From assembly GCA_937960795.1 (NCBI GenBank), contig CALGPA010000069.1:1-62052 (forward strand): a stretch of DNA of 62,052 bases. Reading direction: 5' to 3'. Source of the stretch: an uncultured bacterium. Its GTDB lineage: Bacteria > Cloacimonadota > Cloacimonadia > Cloacimonadales > Cloacimonadaceae. Of the stretch, positions 40,866 to 49,953 are shown in pieces (position 1 is the stretch's first letter; each line of letters opens with the position of its first letter). The notes beneath the pieces are model-generated. The model was not told the DNA's origin, ran no database searches, and was given only the letters and a program-made list of their open reading frames with translations. The position numbers were made by a program, and so were the translations under genes.

Positions 40866-43292
40866 TTATTGCAGTTCCGACCAGATTTTGTTGATCAGAG
40901 ATTTGGCATGAGTCTCTTCCATGTATGACAGCGGGAAGGAGAAGATATATGCCCTGGATCCATTAGCATTTACTTTACGGGTTCCGATCACTTTTCCATT
41001 GAGATTGTTGTATTGAGTCTCATTGGGAGGGAAGGGAGTGTAATCCATTGATTTGGGTCCGTAGCTATAGATCGCTTCACCGGTGATATTTGGAACATCT
41101 CCAATGAGTCTGTGATAAGCCACAGAGGAGAAGCCATGAAAGTTCTCGACCAGCGGGTTGAAGCTGTTGTGTCCGGTTCCGGACGGATGATTTGAATACT
41201 GAAGATCAATGCTCGGAAATCCGCTGAGTCCCACTGCAGAGTGGAAGAAAGGTCCTTGAGCGGGGTTTGCAGGACCGGCTGTCATGGTGGGTTGCATCGG
41301 CAGGCCGAGAAGTTCCAGCATGGTAAATCCGCGTTTGGTGGCCAAGTCTGTGCTCTTGGATGCGAATTGAGATGTGTGGGATATCACCAAGTTTCCACCC
41401 TTGCGCAGATATAGTGAAAGACCATCGATTTCATCTTCGATAGTCCCGCCACGGGCAGGGTTGTCTGCGTGATAGATCACCATCTTATAGTTTTGGAGAT
41501 CCGAGAACGCCAAGTGGCGACCGCGGATATCGCGATATGTTCTGTTTCCGGCCTCTGTGCCATTGTACTTCACAAAATCTACGTTGGATAAATCTTCAGT
41601 CATATGAGCATATTTTGTGTTTACGACTTCTTCCGGAGAGCTATTTTGGTCATGCGGATCATCATCGATGATGAGCACACCGCTTCTTTGTGAAGCAGCT
41701 TTGTAGGGCACTACGTTGAAAACAATCTGTGCCGGATACAAGGAGACTTCGTCCTGACTATCCACGCAGCGAACTGTGAAGACGTGTTCGCCGGGGGTCA
41801 ATTGGTTGCCGGTCAGCACGATTGATTGTCTGAGCGGAGAATACAGGGGCAATCTCAGCCACTGGGTGCCGTCGTCATCGGTATGAATGCTTTCGGCAAA
41901 AGGCGGGAAGTAGTAGGGCTCATCATCATAGCGAATATCAAAGTGAGTGATCTCACCGAAGTAGTTTTCACCACCGGCATATCCGGTTTCCGGATTGGGC
42001 TCGCTGAGCACTGTGTCCACTTTCTTTTCATAGGGATTATCCAGAGGATAGGAGATGGTTCCGGTGCTTTCTTCTTTGCCATATTCACCCCACCAGCCCC
42101 AGCGCATGTAGACCTTGAGGTTTTCGCTGTGAACGACGGTGTAGCGATTTTCCATATCCTTGGAAAGAGGAGCTGCAAAAAGCTGTTCTCCACCTTCAAT
42201 TGAGAAAGGAAGATCTTCAGGGGTGGAGTCATCATGTCTGTCTTCAAAATGATTTCTGCCTAGGGCGAGAATCTTCTGGTTATAAAGCTGGGTCCGAGGA
42301 TGGAATCCGGGTTTGACCTTGAAGAGGACGGGATCAGTAGTGGCCACTTCAGAAACGACGCCTGCCAGGTCTGTGACTCGAGCTTCGATCCTGGTGGTGG
42401 TATTGCTTGTGCCGTTTTCATAGTCATAATCAAGCGCAGGATTGGTTCTGCGGGTGAGCTTGTACTCATTGAGGTGCTCTTGATTTTCTGTGGAGAACCA
42501 CTCAGTCAAGGTTCCGGGAACGATGTCTCCGGAATCGTCATAGACTTTCATCATGCGAAATTCGTACGTAAAGGGAATGGCGTCGACGATCATTCCGGCA
42601 CTATCAGGATAGCGCATGGAGAAGCGCAGTGTGATTCCGCTGCCGACATCGCCCCCATTGGGATTTCCCTTTGTGGTGCTAACGGAGCAGATCGGTTTGA
42701 CGGAATTTGTGCGGAACTTGCGCCAAGCGGGAATAGGTGTCACAGCTCCGCGATTGTCCATCGCCACTACTTCAAAGTAGGAAAGCGTGGGCATGGGCTC
42801 ACCGGTCTCATCAGCAGCCGGGAAATTGATCACAGCATACTTTTGATTTGTCCAGATGGTGCGATCCGTCTCGGGGTCGTCGAGTGACATGTTCTGATCA
42901 GCGCTTGGCAGATAGTGCATTACCCAACCCTCTCCGAGATTGCTGAGCATCTCATCAGGGATCAAGCCATCATCAGCGGTGGCAATATATTGATAGCCGG
43001 GGGTGGCAATGGGCTGACGGTCTTCGTCCAAAACGCGGAATGCGTATCCGGTGATGATTCCATCCGGATCTGTCGCATGCCAGAATATTCTTTGTTGAAA
43101 TGTGAATTCTACATCTGTAGTATCGATATTGCTGGGGACGCTATCATATGTCCAGCCCTCAAATGAGGTAATGGAAATCGAGGGAAGCTGATTCTCAAAT
43201 CTGCTTCCGGACTTTCCACAGCCGGTGACAAACAATGCAGCCACTGCAAGTATCAAGATGATTGCCAAGAGTTTGGAACTCTTATTACTCAT
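40866..43292 (-). CDS. very large lipoprotein with C-terminal amidotransferase-like domain
   Basis: 808 residues from the ATG at 43292, with GGGAGG just before it. Signal and lipobox: ILAVAALFVTGC (Cys about residue 25). Residues about 50-530 are beta-rich and look like several Ig/fibronectin-type modules (WHATDPDGIITGYAFRV; a second near ARVTDLAG; a third at LTPGEHVFTVRCVDSQDE). From about 540 the sequence GVLIIDDDPHDQN, then YKMVIYHADNP and LRKGGNLVISHT, looks like the Rossmann-type glutamine-amidotransferase-like (ThuA/DUF4350) fold. Catalytic residues are not clear. Function unknown; likely an outer-surface protein. It ends a minus-strand gene run behind folD. Confidence 0.75.
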   Translation of the reverse strand: MSNKSSKLLAIILILAVAALFVTGCGKSGSRFENQLPSISITSFEGWTYDSVPSNIDTTDVEFTFQQRIFWHATDPDGIITGYAFRVLDEDRQPIATPGYQYIATADDGLIPDEMLSNLGEGWVMHYLPSADQNMSLDDPETDRTIWTNQKYAVINFPAADETGEPMPTLSYFEVVAMDNRGAVTPIPAWRKFRTNSVKPICSVSTTKGNPNGGDVGSGITLRFSMRYPDSAGMIVDAIPFTYEFRMMKVYDDSGDIVPGTLTEWFSTENQEHLNEYKLTRRTNPALDYDYENGTSNTTTRIEARVTDLAGVVSEVATTDPVLFKVKPGFHPRTQLYNQKILALGRNHFEDRHDDSTPEDLPFSIEGGEQLFAAPLSKDMENRYTVVHSENLKVYMRWGWWGEYGKEESTGTISYPLDNPYEKKVDTVLSEPNPETGYAGGENYFGEITHFDIRYDDEPYYFPPFAESIHTDDDGTQWLRLPLYSPLRQSIVLTGNQLTPGEHVFTVRCVDSQDEVSLYPAQIVFNVVPYKAASQRSGVLIIDDDPHDQNSSPEEVVNTKYAHMTEDLSNVDFVKYNGTEAGNRTYRDIRGRHLAFSDLQNYKMVIYHADNPARGGTIEDEIDGLSLYLRKGGNLVISHTSQFASKSTDLATKRGFTMLELLGLPMQPTMTAGPANPAQGPFFHSAVGLSGFPSIDLQYSNHPSGTGHNSFNPLVENFHGFSSVAYHRLIGDVPNITGEAIYSYGPKSMDYTPFPPNETQYNNLNGKVIGTRKVNANGSRAYIFSFPLSYMEETHAKSLINKIWSELQ

Positions 43293-43315
43293 CGGTCCTC
43301 CCAAACATCAGATTA

Positions 43316-44236
43316 TTATTTCTTTTGGTTTTCACGAAAAATCATGTTGATATATTCGTCAATACTTTTATTTATCTTTTCTGTGATAAGATTCGCTTTT
43401 ACGAGATTCAGGTATAGCAAACTAGTGGTGATCCGCCCTATTCCTCCGGGAACGGGAGTAATCGCCAAAGCTTTGTCATAGCAGGCCTTGTAGTCTATAT
43501 CTCCGACATACCCGACACTGCCGTCGTCCATCTTCTTTTCGTTGATGCCGACGTCGATAAGAATCGCATCTTCTTTGATCATATCGGCTCCAACAAACTC
43601 CGCTTTTCCGATCGCCGCAATCAGTATATCAGCCTTTTGGCAGATGGCGGCGAGATTCTGAGTCCGACTGTGGCAGACAGTTACGGTCGCGTTTGCGGAG
43701 TCTCTCTTCCACAACAGCATATTTGCCAAAGGTTTGCCCACCACATTTGAGCGTCCCAAAATCACCAGATTCTTGCCCATAGGATCGATCTGGTAGTATT
43801 TGAGCGTATAATATACTGCTGCCGGTGTGTTTGGTAAAAAGCCATCCTCTTCCATGAGTATCTTTCCCAGATTCAGAGGATGTAAGGCATCAATATCCTT
43901 ATCCGGATTGATCTGCATATTGACCGCGGAATCATCCATGGATTTTGGAAGGGGTTTTTGCAGCATTATCCCATGAACGGCCGGATCGGAGTTTGCTGCG
44001 TTGATGGTAGCTATGAGTTCGCTCTGAGTGCAATCAGCAGCTAGTGTCACCAGCTCGGCTTGGCATCCCAAACGCCCGGCGGTGGTGATGATGCTCTGGA
44101 CATAATATGATGAAGCGGGGTCGTCCCCCACTTGGATCAAAAGCATTTTGGGCTTGAGATTGTGCTCGGCAATCAGGGCTTTTGAGACCTTATTGATCGC
44201 CAAAGCGATGGGTTTTCCTTTTAGTTCTTTCTGCAT
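43316..44236 (-). CDS. folD: methylenetetrahydrofolate dehydrogenase/cyclohydrolase
   Basis: 306 residues. FolD motifs: VGDDPASSYYVQS near residue 35 (Tyr-Lys site replaced by the usual YV region), MLQKPLPK, PDKDIDALHPLN, LGRSNVVGKPLANMLL and TPVPGGIGRITTSLL. It interconverts methylene-THF, methenyl-THF and formyl-THF with NADP+. It starts on the last base of the ymdB stop, so it is coupled to it. In an anaerobe it may feed both purine synthesis and one-carbon metabolism. Confidence 0.95.
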   Translation of the reverse strand: MQKELKGKPIALAINKVSKALIAEHNLKPKMLLIQVGDDPASSYYVQSIITTAGRLGCQAELVTLAADCTQSELIATINAANSDPAVHGIMLQKPLPKSMDDSAVNMQINPDKDIDALHPLNLGKILMEEDGFLPNTPAAVYYTLKYYQIDPMGKNLVILGRSNVVGKPLANMLLWKRDSANATVTVCHSRTQNLAAICQKADILIAAIGKAEFVGADMIKEDAILIDVGINEKKMDDGSVGYVGDIDYKACYDKALAITPVPGGIGRITTSLLYLNLVKANLITEKINKSIDEYINMIFRENQKK

Positions 44237-45015
44237 TATAGCTCCACGGGAATTCTGATGCGTTCGATCTTGATAGCCCGATGTGAGATGGGGTCGGTCT
44301 CGATGAACACAGCGTTTATCATCAGTCCGCGCTCTGAGGTTTCATAACGGCGAGGAACTGAGCTTTTAAACTTTTCTAGGATGATCTCTTTTTTGACACC
44401 GATCACGCTCTCGTGCGCTCCGGTCATGCCCACATCCGTAAGATATGCCGTCCCTTGTGGTAAGATCTCTTCATCGGCGGTCTGGATATGGGTATGGGTG
44501 CCGATCATGGCGCTCGCTCGTCCATCCAGATGCCAGCCCAGAGCCCTGGTTTCAGCGGTCGATTCCGCGTGAAAATCCACAAGCAGGGGAGCATCCTTTT
44601 GCCAGTTTTCCCAAAAAGAGTCGAAAGCGGTGAAAGGCGAATCGCACGGAGGCATATAGACTTGGCCAGTGAGGCATACAATGCCCAGTCTGAGATCTTC
44701 CTTTCTGGCGATAAACAAGGACGCGCCTGGGGCAGCAGCAGGATAGTTCATTGGTTTGACTATCCGAAACTCTCGTGAGATAAAATCCAAGGACTCTTCT
44801 CTGTCCCAAAGATGATTCCCGCTGGTCACAGCATCTACGCCGGCGCCAAACAAGGGCTTGAGGGTCTTTTCGGTGACGCCCCTGCCATCGGCAAGGTTTT
44901 CGGCATTTACTACCACAAAATCGCTGCTATAGCGGTTTCTGAGTGATGGCAATTGCCGGTGCAGAGCCATCCGCCCCGGCTTACCAAAGATGTCACCGAA
45001 AAAAAGAACTTTCAT
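44236..45015 (-). CDS. YmdB-family metallophosphoesterase
   Basis: 259 residues. Metal-binding motifs of the TIGR00282/YmdB family: FFGDIFGKPGR (Asp), VNAENLADGRG (Glu/Asn), TSGNHLWD (Asn-His), LVDFHAESTAE and GTHTHIQTADE. Bacillus YmdB is a phosphodiesterase acting on cyclic nucleotides and needed for biofilm and motility decisions. The gene follows rny with a one-base overlap, the same order as in Bacillus, which supports orthology. Confidence 0.93.
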   Translation of the reverse strand: MKVLFFGDIFGKPGRMALHRQLPSLRNRYSSDFVVVNAENLADGRGVTEKTLKPLFGAGVDAVTSGNHLWDREESLDFISREFRIVKPMNYPAAAPGASLFIARKEDLRLGIVCLTGQVYMPPCDSPFTAFDSFWENWQKDAPLLVDFHAESTAETRALGWHLDGRASAMIGTHTHIQTADEEILPQGTAYLTDVGMTGAHESVIGVKKEIILEKFKSSVPRRYETSERGLMINAVFIETDPISHRAIKIERIRIPVEL

Positions 45016-46580
45016 TACTTAGCCATGGCTATCTGTCTGGTTTCGCGAATAACGGTCACCTTGATCTGACCGGGATATTGCACTTGCTTTTCGATGGAAG
45101 CGGCGATCTCAGAAGCCAAAAGCGGTGTCTGTGCTTCTTCGATCGTGGTGGGCTCGACTATGATGCGTAGCTCACGACCGGCTTGAATGGCGTATGATTT
45201 GTTCACGCCGTCGACACTGTTTGCAATCTCTTCGAGTTTTGCAAGACGCTGCATATAGGTTTCCAGCATTTCACGACGAGCGCCCGGTCTGGCTCCGGAA
45301 ATTGCGTCTGACGCCTGCACCAAAGCAGCATAGACCGAGATGGCCTCGACCTCTTCGTGGTGAGATTCGATAGCGTTTACGATCAGCTTCCCTTCGCCAT
45401 TCTTACGTGCCAGGTTTGCGCCGATAATCGCGTGAGTGCCGTCAAATTCATGATCTATGGCTTTGCCAATATCGTGCAATAGTCCGGCTCTCCGCGCCAC
45501 TTCCTGATCCAGATCCAGTTCTGCTGCCAAGATTCCGCAGATCCACGCAGCTTCAATGGAATGTTGTAAGACATTTTGTCCATATGAGGTGCGGTAGTTC
45601 AAGCGCCCCAAGACTTTGATAAGATTTGGAGAGATATTGTGGATATTGGTTTCCAGCACAGCCTTCTCACCGATCTTCATCAGAGTCTCATCCATCTCTT
45701 TAGTGGTCTTAGAGATCACTTCTTCGATCCTACCGGGGTGGATCCTGCCGTCTGAGATAAGCTTCTCCAAAGACAAACGGGCAATCTCTCTGCGAACGGG
45801 ATCAAAACATGAGAGCACTACTGCTTCCGGAGTATCGTCGATGATCAGATCAACTCCCGACGCCTTTTCGAAGGTGCGGATGTTTCTTCCTTCGCGACCG
45901 ATGATGCGGCCTTTCATCTCATCTGAGGGCAAAGACACCACGGATACCGTGCTTTCCGACACATGGTCGACCGCCATGCGTTGAATAGCCGTGGCGAGGA
46001 TCTCTGAAGCCTTCTTGTTTGCATCAAGCTTGATCTGTTCAATGGTGAGTTTGGCATCATTTGCGGCTACTTGGCGGGCTGTGGAGATCAATTCTGAGCG
46101 CAAGCGTTGAAGGGCTTCTTCCCTGCTTAGGCCGGCTACTTCAGCGAGCTTGTGCTTCTGCTGTGTAAGCAGATCTTCAGCATCTTGCTTCTTTTGATGG
46201 ATCTCATCTTCTTTGCTCTTGAGCCTGCGTTCTTGTTCACTGAGGCTGTTTTCCTTTTTGTCCAGCGAGTCCAAGCGTTTGTCAAGGCTGCCCAGGCGTT
46301 CATTGTACTTCTTTTCCTGGGATCTCAGCTCGCGCTGACGTTCTTTGACTTCTTCGTCCAAGATGCGTTTTTGTTTGAACCATTCTTCTCGGGCTTCCAC
46401 CAAGGCTGCTTTTTTGGCTGCTTCGGCATCGCTTTTGGCATCCTTCTTGATGTTTTCAGCGATTTCTGTGGCTTGCGCGACGACCTTGAAGGCCGAATGG
46501 CGCTTGATAAGATATATCACTAATGCCACAATGAACCCCAAAGCAAAAGCGATGGCGCTTGCAATGTATGGGTTTTGCAT
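45015..46580 (-). CDS. rny: ribonuclease Y
   Basis: 521 residues: N-terminal membrane anchor (about 5-22), a long coiled coil (30-190), a KH domain (GRIIGREGRNIRTFEKASGV), an HD domain (LLHDIGKAID) and the C-terminal RNase Y-specific region. It starts mRNA decay at the membrane. It lies 3' of the probable 6S RNA gene and 5' of ymdB. All domains are complete, so it should be active. Confidence 0.96.
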   Translation of the reverse strand: MQNPYIASAIAFALGFIVALVIYLIKRHSAFKVVAQATEIAENIKKDAKSDAEAAKKAALVEAREEWFKQKRILDEEVKERQRELRSQEKKYNERLGSLDKRLDSLDKKENSLSEQERRLKSKEDEIHQKKQDAEDLLTQQKHKLAEVAGLSREEALQRLRSELISTARQVAANDAKLTIEQIKLDANKKASEILATAIQRMAVDHVSESTVSVVSLPSDEMKGRIIGREGRNIRTFEKASGVDLIIDDTPEAVVLSCFDPVRREIARLSLEKLISDGRIHPGRIEEVISKTTKEMDETLMKIGEKAVLETNIHNISPNLIKVLGRLNYRTSYGQNVLQHSIEAAWICGILAAELDLDQEVARRAGLLHDIGKAIDHEFDGTHAIIGANLARKNGEGKLIVNAIESHHEEVEAISVYAALVQASDAISGARPGARREMLETYMQRLAKLEEIANSVDGVNKSYAIQAGRELRIIVEPTTIEEAQTPLLASEIAASIEKQVQYPGQIKVTVIRETRQIAMAK

Positions 46581-46639
46581 AATATATTCCTTACAATCTA
46601 TTTATGCCTTCTAAAACGAGTTTTAGAAGAGCGAAATTA

Positions 46640-46812
46640 AGCGCCCGCGAGAACCGTGTATGTTTGACTTTTTACAAAGCCACTTTGCAGGTGGGAATCT
46701 ACCTTGTGGGCTTTATGTATCCGAGACAAAGCCGGCGCGCACGCCACCCATGGCTCGACTCCCTTCTTATTTCTTGGCTTTTATGCAATCCATATCACGA
46801 ATTCCGCAGGCA
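46640..46812 (-). ncRNA. ssrS: probable 6S RNA
   Basis: Between zapA and rny lies about 235 gene-free bases. On the minus strand 46811-46791 can pair with 46662-46643 to give a closing stem of about 20 bp with a single bulge. The inside holds an apical stem (GAGCC...GGCTT around GGCGTGCGCGCC) and a small hairpin (AAAGCCCAC/GTGGCTTT) on the 3' side of an open central region. Size (about 170 nt), long closing stem, central bubble and position directly downstream of zapA all fit 6S RNA, which binds RNA polymerase sigma70. I could not run a covariance search. Confidence 0.6.
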
Positions 46813-46816
46813 TTTA

Positions 46817-47083
46817 TCAAAAGCTGACAATGTTTTCGAGCATCTGATTCATGCGATGAAGCTCCTCTTTGAGCTCCTCATTCTCCAAGACGGCAGCTTG
46901 TAGCGCATCTTCTCTTTGAAAGCACGCCAATAGCAGCAACCTAGAGAAATCTAACTGATCATAAGTTTCAGAAAGCTCTGTTAGCTGTCTGGACAGATCC
47001 TCAGCGATTTTGTGCGTGTGGGTGGGGTCATCACTCCTGAGGCGAAAACGCCGTCCGAATATCACCACCTCAACGGATTTCAT
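46817..47083 (-). CDS. zapA: cell division protein ZapA
   Basis: 88 residues. N-terminal MKSVEVVIFGRRFRLRSDDP is the ZapA globular domain start, followed by a coiled coil (about 40-85) with LLACFQREDAL. ZapA binds and bundles FtsZ. The gene is short but complete and lies 3 bases after the coiled-coil gene of unknown function, which suggests that the two partner proteins are made together. Confidence 0.9.
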   Translation of the reverse strand: MKSVEVVIFGRRFRLRSDDPTHTHKIAEDLSRQLTELSETYDQLDFSRLLLLACFQREDALQAAVLENEELKEELHRMNQMLENIVSF

Positions 47084-47086
47084 GTC

Positions 47087-47410
47087 TTACTCTATATCCC
47101 CTAGCTTGGGAAAGATGTCATCAATGGTCTTGATGGCATCATCAGCAAAGGACTCTATGCCCATGAGCATCTTTTGCATCTCGTCTTGTTGGGCTTTGAG
47201 CTTCTCGTGTTCGATCTTCAAAGCGCTCAGGGCGTTGTCAGTCTCAGTATAGAGCTTGGAATAGTCTTCGACCTGAGCCAGTAGTTGCGTATTTTCTTCG
47301 TTTAGCTGAGCAAAGCTGCGCTTCAGCTCATCCAGTTCTTTTTTATCTTTCGTATATTGATCGATCAGTTTCTGCAATCTCTGCTGCAGGTTCAGCATGG
47401 GACTTTCCAT
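47087..47410 (-). CDS. coiled-coil protein between pheT and zapA
   Basis: 107 residues, almost entirely heptad coiled coil from about 5 to 95 (LQKLIDQYTKDKKELDELKR; LKIEHEKLKAQQDEMQKM). No family is recognised. Its place immediately before zapA and its coiled-coil nature suggest a ZapB-like division partner, but this is inference. It starts 2 bases after pheT, so the transcript joins phenylalanyl-tRNA synthetase to division genes. Confidence 0.7.
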   Translation of the reverse strand: MESPMLNLQQRLQKLIDQYTKDKKELDELKRSFAQLNEENTQLLAQVEDYSKLYTETDNALSALKIEHEKLKAQQDEMQKMLMGIESFADDAIKTIDDIFPKLGDIE

Positions 47411-47412
47411 TG

Positions 47413-49953
47413 TTACCTCATTGTAATGTCATATTTGCTTGCAAGTGTTTTTTGCACTGAATCCATGAGTCGATCAACGCGCTCATCTGTCAATGTTTTT
47501 TCTTGATCCTGCAGGATTACATGAAGGCTTAGGCTTCTAAATCCTTCAGGGATTTGCTTTGATCGATATTCATCGAAGACCTCAACGCCATTGATGAGAT
47601 CCGGGTCCAGAGCCAAAATAGCCTGCTGAATCTCAGCATAGCCATAGCGCTCTGCCAGCAAAAATGATAGATCTCGCGTGACTGACGGTAAGCGGGGAAT
47701 GTCTTGATACACAAGGCTGGTATTGCGACAAAGCTCAATGATCGGTTCCAGGTTAAAATCCAGAATCCAGACATCCTGCTTGAGGCTTCCGGTGTCCACA
47801 CCCCATGCCTCCAAGACATCAGGCCTTAGCCTGCCAAAGCTACCCAGGAGATGTCCTTCTGAGACATAGCTAAAGGATTCCCCGGGGATCAGATAGGGCG
47901 CGTCACAATCCACCGAGCTAAAGGAGATACCCAGCACGGATAGCAAGCCTGTGAAGCAGCCTTTCATCCAGAAGAAATCTATCTTCTTGCCGCCGTCTTG
48001 CCAGTAGTCATCGCTTATCTTCCCGGTGAAAATCGCGGAAAGGCGCTTCTTCTCGATGTGTCCCTTTTTGTGAGGATGATAAGTCTTCGCCATTTCAAAG
48101 AGTTTGATGTCGCGCTCCGCATGGTTGAGGTTGTATACCATGTTTGTCAATAGCTGTGGGATCAATGATATCCGCATCACAGACTGATTTGAGCTTTGGG
48201 GATTGATCAAGCGGACGAAATCCAGATCTTCTTCCTGATAGCCGAGCTGGATCATCTGAGCGGGATCGCAGAAGCTATAGTTCAGGGTCTCATAAGATCC
48301 CCAATCAACCAGCCAATCAGTGGCTTTGCGCTCGACCCGGTATGCGTGTCTATCCATGATGTGTTGAAGCTCTACGCGCCGTGGAACTTGGTCATATCCC
48401 GCCAAGCGAGCCAGCTCCTCAAGCATGTCCACTTCACGGACAATGTCCTTGCGAAAAGCGGGAACCCGGTAGTAGTGCGCATGCTGACAGTCCTCAAGCT
48501 CTGAGAACTCTGTGATCCCCTGCTTCATTTCCTCAGCGTGATGACAATAGATCTGGTCGATGTCTTGGATCGGTCCCGGCACAAAATCTCCATATTGAAT
48601 GAAGCTAAAGCCGAGATTCTCCAGGATATCCCTGATCTTATCACCGGGCAGCGTGTAGCCGATGAGCAGCTCAAATCTCTGAGGACGTACTCCCAAGATC
48701 AGATCCGTTTCTTGCTTGGGATAGCTGTCATACAGCTCGCCGCATACTGTTCCGCCGGCAAGCTCGATGATCAGATCTGTCGCTCGATCACTGATGCGAT
48801 CAGCAAAACTTGCAGACAGGTCTCGCTCAAAGCGGTAGGATGAATCCGTGCTCAGCTTATGCCTATACGAACATCTGCGAATCGTCCCGGCATGAAAAGC
48901 GGCGCTTTCGAGAACGATGTTGACGGTCTGCTCGCTGATGCCCGAATATTGGGAGCCCATCACTCCCGCCAAGGCGGAGATACGCTTTCCGTCAGCTATG
49001 ACAAGCTCGCTTCCATCAAGATGATAGATCTTGCCATCTAGGGCTATGAACTCTTCATTGTCTTCGGCATTCCGAACGACTATGTCCGGATATCCTTGTG
49101 CATCATCTTTCGGCGACAATTTATCATAATCAAAAGCATGAAGAGGATGCCCTGTCTCCAGCATCACGTAGTTTGTGATATCCACGACATTGTTTATCGG
49201 GCGAATCCCGCTCTTGATGAGAGCAAGCTTGAGCCAAAGCGGAGATGCTCCGATCTTCACACCCTTGATAATTCGCGCGGTGTAACGAGGGCAAAGATCT
49301 CGGGCTTCATTGTGTAGCCCCAATTTCAGCTCGGCATCGGAAACGTTGAAGCTCACCGGTTTACGCGGCATCAAGCTTCTGCTCAGCTTTGCTGAAAGAT
49401 CCCGGCAGATGCCGACATAGCCCAAGAGATCGCTGCGATTGGGAGTGATCTCCAAGTCATAGACTGTATCCGGAAAGTCAAAGAGTTCATCCGCCAAGAC
49501 CCCAATCGGGATGTCTTCAGATAGCTCGATGATGCCACCATGATACTCGGAAACTCCCAATTCTCGTTCGGAGCAGAGCATTCCGTGCGATTCAATGCCG
49601 CGAATCTTGGCTTTCTTGATCTGATATTCCTTTAGTTCGGTTCCGGGTAGGGCCAATATCGCCATCATTCCTGCGTGGCAATTTGGCGCTCCACAGATCA
49701 CTTGAATGAGATTGTTTTCGTCCTTTGCGGGATAGTCAGCGTCTCCGATATCGACTTTGCAAAGATTGAGATGATCGGTCTTGGGTACTGGTTCTGCTGA
49801 TACTACTTTTGCTGCGATGACGGTGGAGCCCAAAGCCGGCATCTCGCTGATGCCTTCGACCTCGATGCCTGCAAAAGTGAGCAAGTCCGCAAGATCGTCC
49901 GATATGCCCGATAGATCAAGATGACGTTTTAACCATGATAGTGCAACTTTCAT
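47413..49953 (-). CDS. pheT: phenylalanyl-tRNA synthetase beta subunit
   Basis: 846 residues, somewhat longer than usual (about 800). Visible: N-terminal MKVALSWLKRHLDL, EMAP-like tRNA-binding domain (QVICGAPNC), the B3/B4 editing region (NNVVDITNYVMLETGHPLHAFD), B5, and C-terminal anticodon-binding domain. The extra length is spread over the middle of the protein. It overlaps pheS by one base and forms the heterotetramer with it. Confidence 0.95.
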   Translation of the reverse strand: MKVALSWLKRHLDLSGISDDLADLLTFAGIEVEGISEMPALGSTVIAAKVVSAEPVPKTDHLNLCKVDIGDADYPAKDENNLIQVICGAPNCHAGMMAILALPGTELKEYQIKKAKIRGIESHGMLCSERELGVSEYHGGIIELSEDIPIGVLADELFDFPDTVYDLEITPNRSDLLGYVGICRDLSAKLSRSLMPRKPVSFNVSDAELKLGLHNEARDLCPRYTARIIKGVKIGASPLWLKLALIKSGIRPINNVVDITNYVMLETGHPLHAFDYDKLSPKDDAQGYPDIVVRNAEDNEEFIALDGKIYHLDGSELVIADGKRISALAGVMGSQYSGISEQTVNIVLESAAFHAGTIRRCSYRHKLSTDSSYRFERDLSASFADRISDRATDLIIELAGGTVCGELYDSYPKQETDLILGVRPQRFELLIGYTLPGDKIRDILENLGFSFIQYGDFVPGPIQDIDQIYCHHAEEMKQGITEFSELEDCQHAHYYRVPAFRKDIVREVDMLEELARLAGYDQVPRRVELQHIMDRHAYRVERKATDWLVDWGSYETLNYSFCDPAQMIQLGYQEEDLDFVRLINPQSSNQSVMRISLIPQLLTNMVYNLNHAERDIKLFEMAKTYHPHKKGHIEKKRLSAIFTGKISDDYWQDGGKKIDFFWMKGCFTGLLSVLGISFSSVDCDAPYLIPGESFSYVSEGHLLGSFGRLRPDVLEAWGVDTGSLKQDVWILDFNLEPIIELCRNTSLVYQDIPRLPSVTRDLSFLLAERYGYAEIQQAILALDPDLINGVEVFDEYRSKQIPEGFRSLSLHVILQDQEKTLTDERVDRLMDSVQKTLASKYDITMR

